Below, in pieces: positions 1 through 6,816 of a stretch of DNA of 9,906 nucleotides (position 1 is the first letter of the stretch; the number at the start of each line of letters is the position of its first letter). Below the pieces are notes generated by a model. It was not told the origin of the DNA, did not search any database, and saw only the letters and a program-made list of their open reading frames with translations. The stretch is from Verrucomicrobiota bacterium (GTDB taxonomy: Bacteria; Verrucomicrobiota; Verrucomicrobiia; Chthoniobacterales; UBA6821). Where the stretch lies: positions 1 through 9,906 of the forward strand of contig VHCR01000041.1 in NCBI GenBank assembly GCA_016871655.1. Direction: 5' to 3'. Position numbers and translations under genes: made by a program.

Positions 1-177
1 ACGTTCTGTGAAGATACCAGGCATTAATATTGCAGCTGTGCCTTGAACAGGACTCGAAATATCTATAGGCCGACCTAGCACAGGACCAACAGGTTGAATG
101 ACAGGAGTTGCAGCAATAAGCGCAGTAGAGCTAAGAACGAGTGTTAATAGGGAACGACTAAGTAAATATATTTTCAT
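1..177 (-). CDS. Exported protein of unknown function, N-terminal fragment
   Basis: An open frame of 59 codons starts with ATG at 177 and runs off the left edge without a stop, so only the N-terminus is present. The first residues (MKIYLLSRSLLTLVLSS) form a short basic start followed by a hydrophobic stretch, ending in ALIAA near residues 19-23. This looks like a signal peptide with cleavage around residue 22-23. The visible mature part is rich in Pro, Val and Gly (TPVIQPVGPVLGRPID). I do not recognise a family. The gene is divergent from the exported protein starting at 254, with 76 AT-rich bases between the two starts, so the pair may share a control region. No Shine-Dalgarno sequence is visible. 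The frame is well supported by the signal peptide; the function is unknown. Confidence 0.65.
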   Translation of the reverse strand, partial: MKIYLLSRSLLTLVLSSTALIAATPVIQPVGPVLGRPIDISSPVQGTAAILMPGIFTER

Positions 178-253
178 AGTTGAAAATCTCGCACATGAAT
201 TTTAAAAGTCAAAAAAGATTTAAAAATATTTCATTTTATAACAGAGTCTTTCT
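178..253. promoter_or_regulatory. Divergent intergenic region between two exported-protein genes
   Basis: These 76 very AT-rich bases separate two divergent start codons and must hold their promoters unless the transcripts begin farther away. A TATAAC hexamer at 237-242 could be a -10 box for the plus-strand gene at 254; it would give an untranslated leader of only a few bases. No good -35 partner is visible at the usual spacing. No operator-like palindrome was seen. Confidence 0.25.
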
Positions 254-958
254 ATGAAACCAGACTTACACCCACTTCTCGCTATCATCCTCGCCCTCTC
301 CTTCATCTCCTCAACTCATGCTCAGCAGGTCAAAAAACGCGATAATATGCGTAATGCTCGTTATGGAGAAATTATCTTGGTTACTGGCGGCCCTTTGAAT
401 TTTACAGGCCATGTTTACAACACACTTGGTTTGAATAATTGCCCCGAAAATCTTTGGAAAAAACTTGATCCTCAAAAATTGAAAAAAGAATTTCATGCTC
501 GTTCTGTTGTTCTCAATGGCCCGCGTTATTTCCTGATGGATCAAACTACAATTCAAAATCCAGGCAACGTCGTTTCTTTTGATGGTCTTCATGCGCGATA
601 CCTAGCAGACGTCTCGATCCCTCTTGCTTCGGTATTGCGAGGAGGTGCTCAACCTTACACTGAAAATAAAGTCATGCGTACAACGCGCTACCTCTTCAAA
701 AAAGGAAATACTCTTCATGAGCTCATCTCACCTCAAGGAGTTCATTACGTGATGCAAACTTACTCTCATCAAGTAGACCCAAACCTCACAGAGGCTGATT
801 TAATCAACCTTGGCAAGCAACTCACTCTTCCCGCAGGATGGCATTATGAAGTTCATTTATTAGAGAGCGACTACATCATGCAAACTCAAGGCGTTGCCTA
901 TGTCCTTCAAGACAACCTAAAAAATAGCTATCAACGAAAATATACCAATGACGAATGA
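254..958 (+). CDS. Exported protein of unknown function, 234 residues
   Basis: The N-terminus (MKPDLHPLLAIILALSFISSTHA) is a clear signal peptide with probable cleavage after THA at residue 23, so the mature protein is likely periplasmic or secreted. The mature part carries blocks that look conserved: ARYGEIILV (36-44), VYNTLGLNNCPENLW (54-68) and VLNGPRYFLMD (86-96). From memory these resemble a family of small bacterial proteins of unknown function containing 'VYNT.GLN.CP' and 'LNGPRYW.MD'; I could not check this and know no activity for it. The C-terminal half (about 140-228) has several aromatic and His residues but no catalytic motif I recognise. Oddity: the last five codons (Tyr-Thr-Asn-Asp-Glu) and the TGA stop lie inside the left arm of the fold-back element at 941-1102. 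The native C-terminus may therefore have been replaced by insertion-derived sequence. The gene converges on gcvT. Confidence 0.8.
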   Translation: MKPDLHPLLAIILALSFISSTHAQQVKKRDNMRNARYGEIILVTGGPLNFTGHVYNTLGLNNCPENLWKKLDPQKLKKEFHARSVVLNGPRYFLMDQTTIQNPGNVVSFDGLHARYLADVSIPLASVLRGGAQPYTENKVMRTTRYLFKKGNTLHELISPQGVHYVMQTYSHQVDPNLTEADLINLGKQLTLPAGWHYEVHLLESDYIMQTQGVAYVLQDNLKNSYQRKYTNDE

Positions 959-1102
959 ATTTTAGGAATTTCTACTTGTTATTTTTAGCGCTAGAAGCGT
1001 TGTCATCGCTACTGTTACCTCGGTAGCAGCACGCTCTGACGCCTTGCTAGCCCCAAAAATTCCTGCGTATAATTTTCCTAAAATTCATCCGTCATTGGTA
1101 TA
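941..1102. mobile_element. 162-bp fold-back (MITE-like) element with 28-bp terminal inverted repeats
   Basis: The outer arms 941-968 and 1075-1102 are inverted repeats matching at 27 of 28 positions; each begins TATACCAATGACG and ends GAATTTTAGGAA. A second arm pair, 981-994 with 1047-1060, matches at 12 of 14. A central pair, 1012-1019 with 1022-1029, closes the structure, so nearly the whole element can fold into one long hairpin. Both ends carry TATA, which fits a TA target duplication of the IS630/Tc1-mariner type, though the exact boundary is ambiguous. No open reading frame of note lies inside. The left arm encodes the last codons and stop of the 234-residue gene; the right arm ends one base from the gcvT stop. 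Sitting between convergent genes, it could also act as a two-way transcription terminator. Calling it a non-autonomous mobile element is an inference from structure alone. Confidence 0.6.
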
Positions 1103-1103
1103 G

Positions 1104-2192
1104 TTACTTTTTATAAAACGGCAACGTCGTCACTTCCGCCTTGTAGTGCTTTCCACGGACTTCGATCTCCACCATTTTCTCAAGCTGGCTCCATTCGATA
1201 GGAAGATAAGCCATCGCAATTCCCTCCCCCAGACTTGGAGAGAAGGCGCCGCTGGTTGTTTCACCGAGTAAAATTTCTCCCGCGTAGATCGAATAGTGTG
1301 AGCGAAGCGGCGGCCCTCCTGCCACCAACTTTAACGGCGTGAGACGAAACTTCAATCCAGCAGCTCGCTGTTTTTCTAAAGCATCACGTCCAATGAAATT
1401 TCCTTTTAGCTCATCATCGAGAGAAACAAATTTTTCAAGACCTGCTTCGAGCGGCGTACGCGTCATGGAGAGATCAGAACCATTGAGCGGATATCCCATT
1501 TCCAAACGCAACGTATCCCGAGCCCCAAGGCCACACGGCTTGACTCCGGCAGCAACGAGCTGGCGCCACATTTCTAATCCATCTTGGTGGCTTAAAAAAA
1601 TTTCAAAACCATCTTCTCCGGTATAGCCTGTTCGCGCAATGAGGCCCGCTTGACGATTAGGAATCGCAGCAATTCCATTCCGTTTCGGAGCCTCAATGGC
1701 AGGCATAACGCGTTTCAACACTTGCTCTGCTTGCGGCCCCTGAAGAGCAAAGGCTGCGTATTGTTCACTATGATCAGCAAGCGTCACGCTTCGATCGGCA
1801 GGCAAATGCTCTGTTAACCATGTGACATCCTCCTCACGCCGACTCGCATTGATGACGAAGAAAAAGTCATTTTCTCCAATCCTATAAAGAATGAGATCAT
1901 CAATGACTCCACCCTCTTCATTCAACATGAGTGTGTATTGACCGCGACCAACAGCAAGCTTGCTAACACGATTGGTAAATATCGTCTCCAACCAAGCTAA
2001 CGCTCCAGGCCCCGAAACAAAAACTTCTCCCATGTGTGAGACATCAAAAATTCCAACGGCTTTTCGAACAGCTTCATGTTCTTCTTTAATGCCGTTGTAC
2101 TGGACTGGCAGGTACCATCCAGCAAAGTCGACCATGCGCCCTCCTGCTTCAAGGTGCGCTGCTTCTAATGGGGAATGAAGTAATGAAGTCAT
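1104..2192 (-). CDS. gcvT: Aminomethyltransferase (glycine cleavage system T protein)
   Basis: GcvT transfers the methylene group from the aminomethyl-lipoyl arm of H protein to tetrahydrofolate, releasing ammonia, in the cytoplasmic glycine cleavage complex. The 362 residues match the usual family length. Visible motifs are an N-terminal block VDFAGWYLPVQY (21-32), DVSHMGE (50-56), GGVIDDLI (94-101) whose Asp pair 98-99 includes the catalytic aspartate, RTGYTGEDGFEIF (187-199), GLGARDTLRLEMGYPL (221-236) and the C-terminal domain block GETTSGAFSPSLGEG (310-324). Start at 2192 is the first ATG and keeps the conserved N-terminus intact. No gcvH or gcvP is adjacent, so the other subunits must lie elsewhere. 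speA lies 177 bp upstream on the same strand, but repeats and a palindrome in the gap make cotranscription uncertain. No Shine-Dalgarno is visible. Confidence 0.96.
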   Translation of the reverse strand: MTSLLHSPLEAAHLEAGGRMVDFAGWYLPVQYNGIKEEHEAVRKAVGIFDVSHMGEVFVSGPGALAWLETIFTNRVSKLAVGRGQYTLMLNEEGGVIDDLILYRIGENDFFFVINASRREEDVTWLTEHLPADRSVTLADHSEQYAAFALQGPQAEQVLKRVMPAIEAPKRNGIAAIPNRQAGLIARTGYTGEDGFEIFLSHQDGLEMWRQLVAAGVKPCGLGARDTLRLEMGYPLNGSDLSMTRTPLEAGLEKFVSLDDELKGNFIGRDALEKQRAAGLKFRLTPLKLVAGGPPLRSHYSIYAGEILLGETTSGAFSPSLGEGIAMAYLPIEWSQLEKMVEIEVRGKHYKAEVTTLPFYKK

Positions 2193-2200
2193 AAATTAAA

Positions 2201-2239
2201 AAAAGAATTAACCACAAAGAACACAAAGAACACAAAGAA
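2201..2239. repeat. CACAAAGAA tandem repeat with conserved AATTAACC flank
   Basis: Three perfect 9-bp CACAAAGAA units run from 2213 to 2239, preceded by AATTAACC at 2206-2213. On the minus strand this reads as CTTTGTG units followed by GGTTAATTC, placed directly upstream of the gcvT start. The 21 bases 2201-2221 are the reverse complement of 4487-4508 apart from one extra T, and related units occur around 5070 and 5121. It is a dispersed short repeat rather than a gene-specific operator. Confidence 0.8.
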
Positions 2240-2285
2240 ATTTTTTAGAAGACAAAAAATAAAATCGAAATCTCCAAATTATTCA

Positions 2286-2373
2286 CTAGTGCGTTGGAAA
2301 TTCGCTGCTGCCCGTGAAGAGCACCGGCGCAACACAGCTCTTCGCCGAAATAGTAGAATTTACAGTGCACTAG
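2286..2373. repeat. 88-bp imperfect palindrome at the 3' end of speA
   Basis: Arms 2286-2303 (CTAGTGC ... AAATTC) and 2356-2373 pair at 15 of 18 positions. An inner perfect 7-bp stem, GAAGAGC at 2316-2322 with GCTCTTC at 2337-2343, closes on a 14-base loop. The stretches between the stems have equal length and pair poorly. The right arm includes the TAG stop of speA (2370-2372). It could slow or terminate speA transcription, but no run of U follows the stem, so it is not a standard intrinsic terminator. It may instead be a degraded fold-back element. Confidence 0.5.
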
Positions 2374-4328
2374 GAGAAATTCAAATAAGTATACGAATTC
2401 AACGTCCGCTCATACTCATTGAGCAAGCGCATTCCCTCATTGGGCTTCAAGCGATCGCTTTTGATCGCAGCATCCAACTGGGCTTTAATGCGACGAGCCA
2501 TTTCTTTCGTGTCCCATTGCGTGTGAGTCAAGACGCTACCGACTGTTGTCCCCGGAATTTCTTCTTCGATGTAGTATCCCTCGTCCTCATCCTCATCGAG
2601 GAAGACATGCATTTCATTGACACGTCCAAAAAGATTGTGCAGATCTCCCATGATATCTTGATAGGCCCCTGTGAGAAAAAATCCCAAGTAATAAGGTTCA
2701 TTGGGATTTAAGCGATGCATTGGAAGCGTAGGCCGCACATCTTGAAAATCAATAAACTTCGCAATCTTTCCATCAGAGTCACACGTGATATCAACGAGTG
2801 TGCCTTGGCGTTCCATTTTTTCGTGATGCCGATGAATCGGCATGATCGGAAAAAGTTGCCCCAAGGCCCAGTGATCGATGATCGATTGAAATACAGAAAA
2901 ATTACACAAGAGTTGATCGGCAAGAGAGACTTCCAACTCTTTTACTTCTTCGGGAACATATTTAACGTCTTTATAAAGCTGGACTACCTTTGCTGCAATC
3001 TGCCAGTAGAGCGAATCGATCTTAGCTTTAGAGCGTAAATCAAGCATCCCTAATTCAAACATCGATTGTGCCTGATCCCGAATTTGCTGGGCATCATGAA
3101 GATTTTCCTGGCGCCGTTTTTTACTCAACGAAGAACGGATCTCAAACATGTCATGCACCAATTTATGATCATTGGGATCAGCCACCATTTCACGAGAGGC
3201 ATGATCTTTTTCAATCGCTCCAAATGCCTCTACAATCAAGACGGAATGAGGCGCCGTGATATAGCGCCCACTTTCGCTGACAATAATCGGATGCGGAACT
3301 TTTTCGGCATCGCAAATCTCCATGATATTGTAGACCAATGTGCGTGTATATTCATGAACGGAGTAGTTCATCGAACTATCAAAGGAAGTACGAGATCCAT
3401 CATAGTCGATAGCGAGTCCTCCGCCGACATCGATGTATTCTAAATGATGCCCCATTTGATAGAGCTTCGCATAAAAGCGAGTCGCTTCTCGTGTTGCTAA
3501 CGTGATCGTGCTGATGTCGGGAACTTGCGAGCCGACGTGATAGTGCAACATTTTCAACGCCTGAGGAATTCCGGCTTCATGAAGTGCATCACTCATAGCA
3601 ACCAGCTCTGCCGTATCGAGTCCAAACTTGGCATTTTCACCACCACTCGTAGCCCACTTCCCTGCCCCCTTGGAAAGAAGGCGCACGCGCGCGCCGATGA
3701 GAGGCACGACATTCATCCGCCGAGCCACCGCTAAAATTTGATAAAGCTCTTCCAGTTTTTCGACAACGAGGATCACTTTTTTTCCCAACTTCACTCCCAT
3801 CAAAGCGGCTTGAATCAACTCTGGATCTTTGTACCCATTGCCAACTAACAAACTCTCAGGATCTTCATGAACAGAAAGAGCTGCCATCATTTCAGGCTTA
3901 CTTCCAGCTTCTAATCCAAAATGAAATTTTTTTCCGGCATCCACAATTTCTGCGACGACTTCATGCAGCTGGTTAACCTTGATGGGAAAAACGCCACGAT
4001 AACAATTTTTATAACCAGCTTCTTCAATTGAAGTGGCAAACGATTCATTGAGCCGACGGACACGATCACGCAAGAGATCTTGAAAACGAATCAGCAGAGG
4101 TGCTCCGAATCCTCGTTCCTTCCCCTGCTCAACGAGATCCATCAAGTCAATTGCCTTCGACTCTTCTCGCGTTGGAAGAATCGCAACATTTCCTTTCTCG
4201 TTGATCATCGCATACCCCTCGGACCATTCATTAATGTAGTAAGGAGCCGTTCCATCACCATGATGATCAGGATGCTCACTCGGAGAAGTTGAAGCGTTGA
4301 AATGTTGAGGGGTTGAAACGAGGCTCAT
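2370..4328 (-). CDS. speA: Biosynthetic arginine decarboxylase
   Basis: SpeA is a cytoplasmic pyridoxal-phosphate enzyme (fold type III) that converts arginine to agmatine and CO2, feeding putrescine and spermidine synthesis. The 652 residues match the long SpeA form (about 630-660). Motifs in order: YYINEWSEGYAMIN (30-43) where homology begins; FPIKVNQ (114-120) with the PLP-binding Lys117; FGLEAGSKPEM (137-147); KFGLD (234-238); LHYHVGSQ (261-268); the phosphate-binding glycine loop VGGGL (301-305); SESGR (351-355); and TCDSDGK (515-521) with the probable catalytic Cys516. The ATG at 4328 is the only start before the conserved domain, since the next Met is residue 41. Oddity: residues 4-14 (VSTPQHFNAST) are encoded by four tandem 8-bp repeats and look like repeat DNA recruited as an N-terminal extension. 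A 7-bp repeat array lies just upstream. The stop codon lies in a palindrome. Confidence 0.96.
   Translation of the reverse strand: MSLVSTPQHFNASTSPSEHPDHHGDGTAPYYINEWSEGYAMINEKGNVAILPTREESKAIDLMDLVEQGKERGFGAPLLIRFQDLLRDRVRRLNESFATSIEEAGYKNCYRGVFPIKVNQLHEVVAEIVDAGKKFHFGLEAGSKPEMMAALSVHEDPESLLVGNGYKDPELIQAALMGVKLGKKVILVVEKLEELYQILAVARRMNVVPLIGARVRLLSKGAGKWATSGGENAKFGLDTAELVAMSDALHEAGIPQALKMLHYHVGSQVPDISTITLATREATRFYAKLYQMGHHLEYIDVGGGLAIDYDGSRTSFDSSMNYSVHEYTRTLVYNIMEICDAEKVPHPIIVSESGRYITAPHSVLIVEAFGAIEKDHASREMVADPNDHKLVHDMFEIRSSLSKKRRQENLHDAQQIRDQAQSMFELGMLDLRSKAKIDSLYWQIAAKVVQLYKDVKYVPEEVKELEVSLADQLLCNFSVFQSIIDHWALGQLFPIMPIHRHHEKMERQGTLVDITCDSDGKIAKFIDFQDVRPTLPMHRLNPNEPYYLGFFLTGAYQDIMGDLHNLFGRVNEMHVFLDEDEDEGYYIEEEIPGTTVGSVLTHTQWDTKEMARRIKAQLDAAIKSDRLKPNEGMRLLNEYERTLNSYTYLNFS
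4288..4319. repeat. Four tandem 8-bp GTTGAAAN units inside the speA N-terminus
   Basis: Units GTTGAAGC, GTTGAAAT, GTTGAGGG and GTTGAAAC follow one another without a gap at 4288-4319. On the coding strand they give residues 4-14 of SpeA. Eight is not a multiple of three, so gain or loss of one unit would shift the frame between the start codon at 4328 and the enzyme domain. Confidence 0.75.
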
Positions 4329-4334
4329 GTTAAA

Positions 4335-4488
4335 AGAAAAGGCTGTAGGCTGTAGGCTGTAGGCTGTAGGTCAAGACAAGGCCCTCGGTAAAAGAAAACT
4401 TTTTCTGATAAATTAAAATCATTTTTTAAGAGACGTTTCGATCTGAAAATTTCCTATAGCCTACAGCCTACAGTCTACAGCCTTTCTT
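4335..4488. repeat. Inverted pair of GGCTGTA heptamer arrays between speA and the 172-residue gene
   Basis: On the left, GGCTGTA is repeated four times in tandem at 4341-4370. On the right, 4453-4482 carries the inverted array with three base changes. Extended arms 4335-4370 and 4453-4488 pair at 32 of 36 positions around an 82-base AT-rich loop. The structure fills most of the 168-bp gap, so the speA promoter must lie within it or the mRNA must read through it. The loop holds no open frame of note. Confidence 0.75.
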
Positions 4489-4508
4489 CTTTGTGGTTAA
4501 TTTCTTTT
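4487..4508. repeat. Dispersed CTTTGTGGTTAATT repeat overlapping a gene end
   Basis: TTCTTTGTGGTTAATT followed by TCTTTT matches the reverse complement of 2201-2221 with one inserted T. It supplies the TAA stop (4497-4499) and the last codons of the 172-residue gene. Together with the inverted copy at 2201-2239 it brackets speA. Confidence 0.65.
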
Positions 4509-5015
4509 AATGATATCTGCATTAGTAGAAACGCTCTCTTGTTCGCCATCGCGATTTTCTTCCGCAAGATCAGCTAAGTGATTCCATCCATCATAAAGTG
4601 ACTCTGCCGCGTGGAGCACCTGTGCAACTTCTTGAGAAAAAGTTTCTCCATTGAGGGAAGCAAGAGAAACAATCTTGCTCACTGATAGCATGCCTTCTTG
4701 CGTGATAAAAGCGATGATCCCGGTCGTAAATCGACTCACGGCATTGAGTTGATGCAAAATTAAAAATCGATCATGATTGACCTCGCGATTGTCGAGATCG
4801 AGCAACATGAGATCAACCTCAATAACCGCAGCACCTGGCTCAACTTCGTTTTCTACAAGAGCGTGTGGAATGATTCGCAAGACCAGCGTTTCCGTTGACA
4901 TCTCAACAACGCCTTCTTGCTTTTCAAAATCTTCTTTCGTGATGGAAGAATGAGCGGTCTCGAGGAACGCCTGAACCAATGTGAAGTAATTTGTTTGAGA
5001 AAGGTCCGTATTCAT
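4497..5015 (-). CDS. Unrecognised 172-residue protein, possible type III secretion chaperone fold
   Basis: This is a small acidic cytoplasmic protein without signal peptide or membrane segment. Residues about 13-160 follow the order seen in class I type III secretion chaperones of the CesT/Tir-chaperone type, which is also shared by YbjN-like domains: an N-terminal helix (FTLVQAFLETA), beta strands (ETLVLRIIPH, AAVIEVDLMLLDL), a helix with a Leu-Asn pair (RFLILHQLNAVSRF), a strand pair containing Gly and Glu-Gly (TGIIAFITQEGMLSVSKIVSL), and a C-terminal helix ending near a Trp (FSQEVAQVLHAAESLYDGW). This is pattern reading, not a proven match. The tail after residue 150 is Glu/Asp/Asn-rich and probably disordered. 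The final residues and stop come from a dispersed repeat. The gene lies between pyrG and speA, separated from each by repeat-filled gaps, so it may be transcribed alone. The frame is convincing; the function is uncertain. Confidence 0.75.
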   Translation of the reverse strand: MNTDLSQTNYFTLVQAFLETAHSSITKEDFEKQEGVVEMSTETLVLRIIPHALVENEVEPGAAVIEVDLMLLDLDNREVNHDRFLILHQLNAVSRFTTGIIAFITQEGMLSVSKIVSLASLNGETFSQEVAQVLHAAESLYDGWNHLADLAEENRDGEQESVSTNADIIKRN

Positions 5016-5069
5016 TATTGTAGGTTGATTAAAATCCGAGGAGCAGTCTTAATAAATAAAAATAATAGT

Positions 5070-5129
5070 CACAAAGAAATCAAAAAACTTTTAAAATAAA
5101 TCTATTTTTCCTTCTTTGATTTCTTTGTG
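5070..5129. repeat. Inverted repeat of CACAAAG/CTTTGTG units downstream of pyrG
   Basis: CACAAAGAAATCAAA at 5070-5084 and its exact reverse complement at 5115-5129 form a perfect 15-bp stem around a 30-base AT-rich loop. A further CTTTTGTGG unit follows on the plus strand at 5130-5138. It lies in the 132-bp gap between the pyrG stop and the start of the 172-residue gene. It could terminate pyrG transcription, but the stem is AT-rich and no immediate U run follows, so termination is only a possibility. The units belong to the same family as those at 2213 and 4487. Confidence 0.6.
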
Positions 5130-5147
5130 CTTTTGTGGCCATTCTCT

Positions 5148-6743
5148 TTAACTGTTTTTCATGCAAGCAGCGATAAAGCCCTTAAATAGTGGATGCGGAG
5201 CGTTAGGTTTGCTTTGAAATTCAGGATGAAATTGAACAGCCAAAAACCAAGGATGATTCGGAAGCTCGATGATTTCAACCAAGGCGCCATCGAGCGATGT
5301 CCCTGAAATACTCAATCCCGCAGTTTCCATCTTTTCACGATAAGTATTATTGAATTCCCAACGATGGCGATGGCGCTCTGCAATTTCCGTGTGACCGTAG
5401 GCTTGATGCGCGAGTGAATTCTTTTTCAGCACCGCAGGCCATGTTCCTAACCTCATCGAGCCTCCTTTTTCAGCGACCTCTTTTTGTTCTTCTAGCAAGC
5501 AAATCACGGGGTCTGGCGTTGTTGGATCAAATTCTGTGCTACTGCTTTTTTCAAGATCACAAACATTTCGCGCAAATTCAATCGTCGCAATTTGCATTCC
5601 AAGACAGAGTCCTAAGAATGGAATTCCATGTTCACGGGCATAACGCGTTGCCGCAATTTTTCCTTCAGCACCACGGTCTCCAAAACCACCCGGAACTAAA
5701 ATTCCATCAACTCCCGAGAGATATTTTTCAGGTCCCTCTTGTTCTATTTCTTCCGCATCAATGATGACTAATTCCACCCCACAATCATTCGCAGCACCAG
5801 CATGAGTCAGGGATTCATAAATACTTTTGTAAGCATCTTGAAGCTCATACTTGCTGATGATCGCAATGGTCACCTTGTGAGCGGGAGAAACAATTTTATC
5901 GACTAATTTTTTCCACTCGGACATCTCAGCAGGCCGAGCTTGAATTCCAAAAAGTCGACAAATTTTTTCATCGAGCCCTTCACGCTGCAGCATCAGCGGA
6001 TACTCATAAATAGAATGCTCGACATCGCGTGCTTCAATCACCCCATCGATAGGAACGTTGCAATAAAGCGATAATTTTTCGCGCACTTCCTCATCGAGTG
6101 GCTGCTCTGTACGACAGATAAGGACTTGCGGCTGCAATCCAATCTCACGGAGCTTCGCTACACTTTGTTGCGTTGGCTTTGTTTTCAATTCGCCAGCAGC
6201 TTTGATGAAAGGAACCAACGTCACGTGCATCAAGATCGCATTCTCAGGCCCAACTTGCAGGATGAATTGCCGAATCGCTTCTAAGAATGGCAACCCTTCA
6301 ATGTCTCCGGTCGTTCCTCCAATTTCCGTAATCAAAATATCAGCATTCGTTGTTTCTTCAAAAGCGCGAATCCGATTTTTAATTTCATCGGTAATGTGAG
6401 GAATGACTTGAACGGTTTTTCCCAAATAATCACCCCGACGTTCTTTTGAAAGGACAGTCTCATAGACTTGACCACTCGTCACATTGTTAGCACGCGTGAG
6501 GACCGAATTGGTAAAACGCTCATAATGCCCTAGGTCAAGATCGGTCTCCGCTCCATCAGCCAAGACATAAACTTCTCCGTGCTGCAAGGGATTCATTGTA
6601 CCTGGATCCACGTTGAGATAAGGATCAAGTTTTTGTAATGCAACACGCTGCCCGCGTCGTTCTAAGAGGGTTCCAAGCGAGGCCGAGGCAAGACCTTTTC
6701 CAAGAGAACTAACAACACCACCTGTTACAAAAATATATTTCAT
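5148..6743 (-). CDS. pyrG: CTP synthase (glutamine-hydrolysing)
   Basis: PyrG aminates UTP to CTP using ATP and ammonia released from glutamine, the last step of pyrimidine nucleotide synthesis in the cytoplasm; it is active as a tetramer. The 531 residues are close to the usual 535-550. The N-terminal synthetase domain shows [15 protein letters not shown] (3-17) with the ATP loop, [14 protein letters not shown] (39-52), the magnesium ligands Asp70 in TDLDLGHY and Glu140 in [12 protein letters not shown], and KTKPTQQSV (187-195) of the pyrimidine site. The C-terminal glutamine amidotransferase domain has PGGFGDRG (351-358), the nucleophile Cys380 in GLCLGMQ, and His506/Glu508 in QFHPEF. The catalytic residues I checked are present. 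The ATG at 6743 begins directly at the conserved N-terminus. The 514-residue gene ends 73 bases upstream on the same strand, so readthrough is possible. The start has no visible Shine-Dalgarno; a 6-bp repeat CTTCGT/ACGAAG (6745-6772) lies just upstream. Confidence 0.98.
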   Translation of the reverse strand: MKYIFVTGGVVSSLGKGLASASLGTLLERRGQRVALQKLDPYLNVDPGTMNPLQHGEVYVLADGAETDLDLGHYERFTNSVLTRANNVTSGQVYETVLSKERRGDYLGKTVQVIPHITDEIKNRIRAFEETTNADILITEIGGTTGDIEGLPFLEAIRQFILQVGPENAILMHVTLVPFIKAAGELKTKPTQQSVAKLREIGLQPQVLICRTEQPLDEEVREKLSLYCNVPIDGVIEARDVEHSIYEYPLMLQREGLDEKICRLFGIQARPAEMSEWKKLVDKIVSPAHKVTIAIISKYELQDAYKSIYESLTHAGAANDCGVELVIIDAEEIEQEGPEKYLSGVDGILVPGGFGDRGAEGKIAATRYAREHGIPFLGLCLGMQIATIEFARNVCDLEKSSSTEFDPTTPDPVICLLEEQKEVAEKGGSMRLGTWPAVLKKNSLAHQAYGHTEIAERHRHRWEFNNTYREKMETAGLSISGTSLDGALVEIIELPNHPWFLAVQFHPEFQSKPNAPHPLFKGFIAACMKNS

Positions 6744-6816
6744 GCTTCGTTAAAGAATAGACGATATACGAAGAAGATCAGAGGTGCTATGGAAAAATGA
6801 AAATTAGAAAAAATTT

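Noticed and set aside
2213..2239. Three CACAAAGAA units considered as a small CRISPR-like array
   Set aside because: The units are contiguous 9-mers without spacers, and no cas gene is present.
2286..2373. Palindrome considered as an integron attC site
   Set aside because: I could not find properly placed core sites matching RYYYAAC and GTTRRRY at the two ends, and no cassette arrangement or integrase is visible.
2289..2711. Plus-strand open frame of 140 codons opposite the end of speA
   Set aside because: It lies mostly antisense to conserved SpeA coding sequence, has no recognisable motif and begins within a palindrome.
5070..5129. Inverted repeat after pyrG considered as a standard intrinsic terminator
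   Set aside because: The stem is AT-rich with a 30-base loop, and no U run follows directly on the pyrG strand, so it is listed only as a repeat.
5414..5764. Plus-strand open frame opposite the pyrG amidotransferase domain
   Set aside because: It is antisense to clearly conserved PyrG residues and its protein has no family features.
6745..6772. CTTCGT/ACGAAG repeat before the pyrG start considered as an operator or attenuator
   Set aside because: A 6-bp stem with a 16-base AT-rich interior is within chance expectation, and no initially transcribed C-run or other known pyrG control signal is visible.
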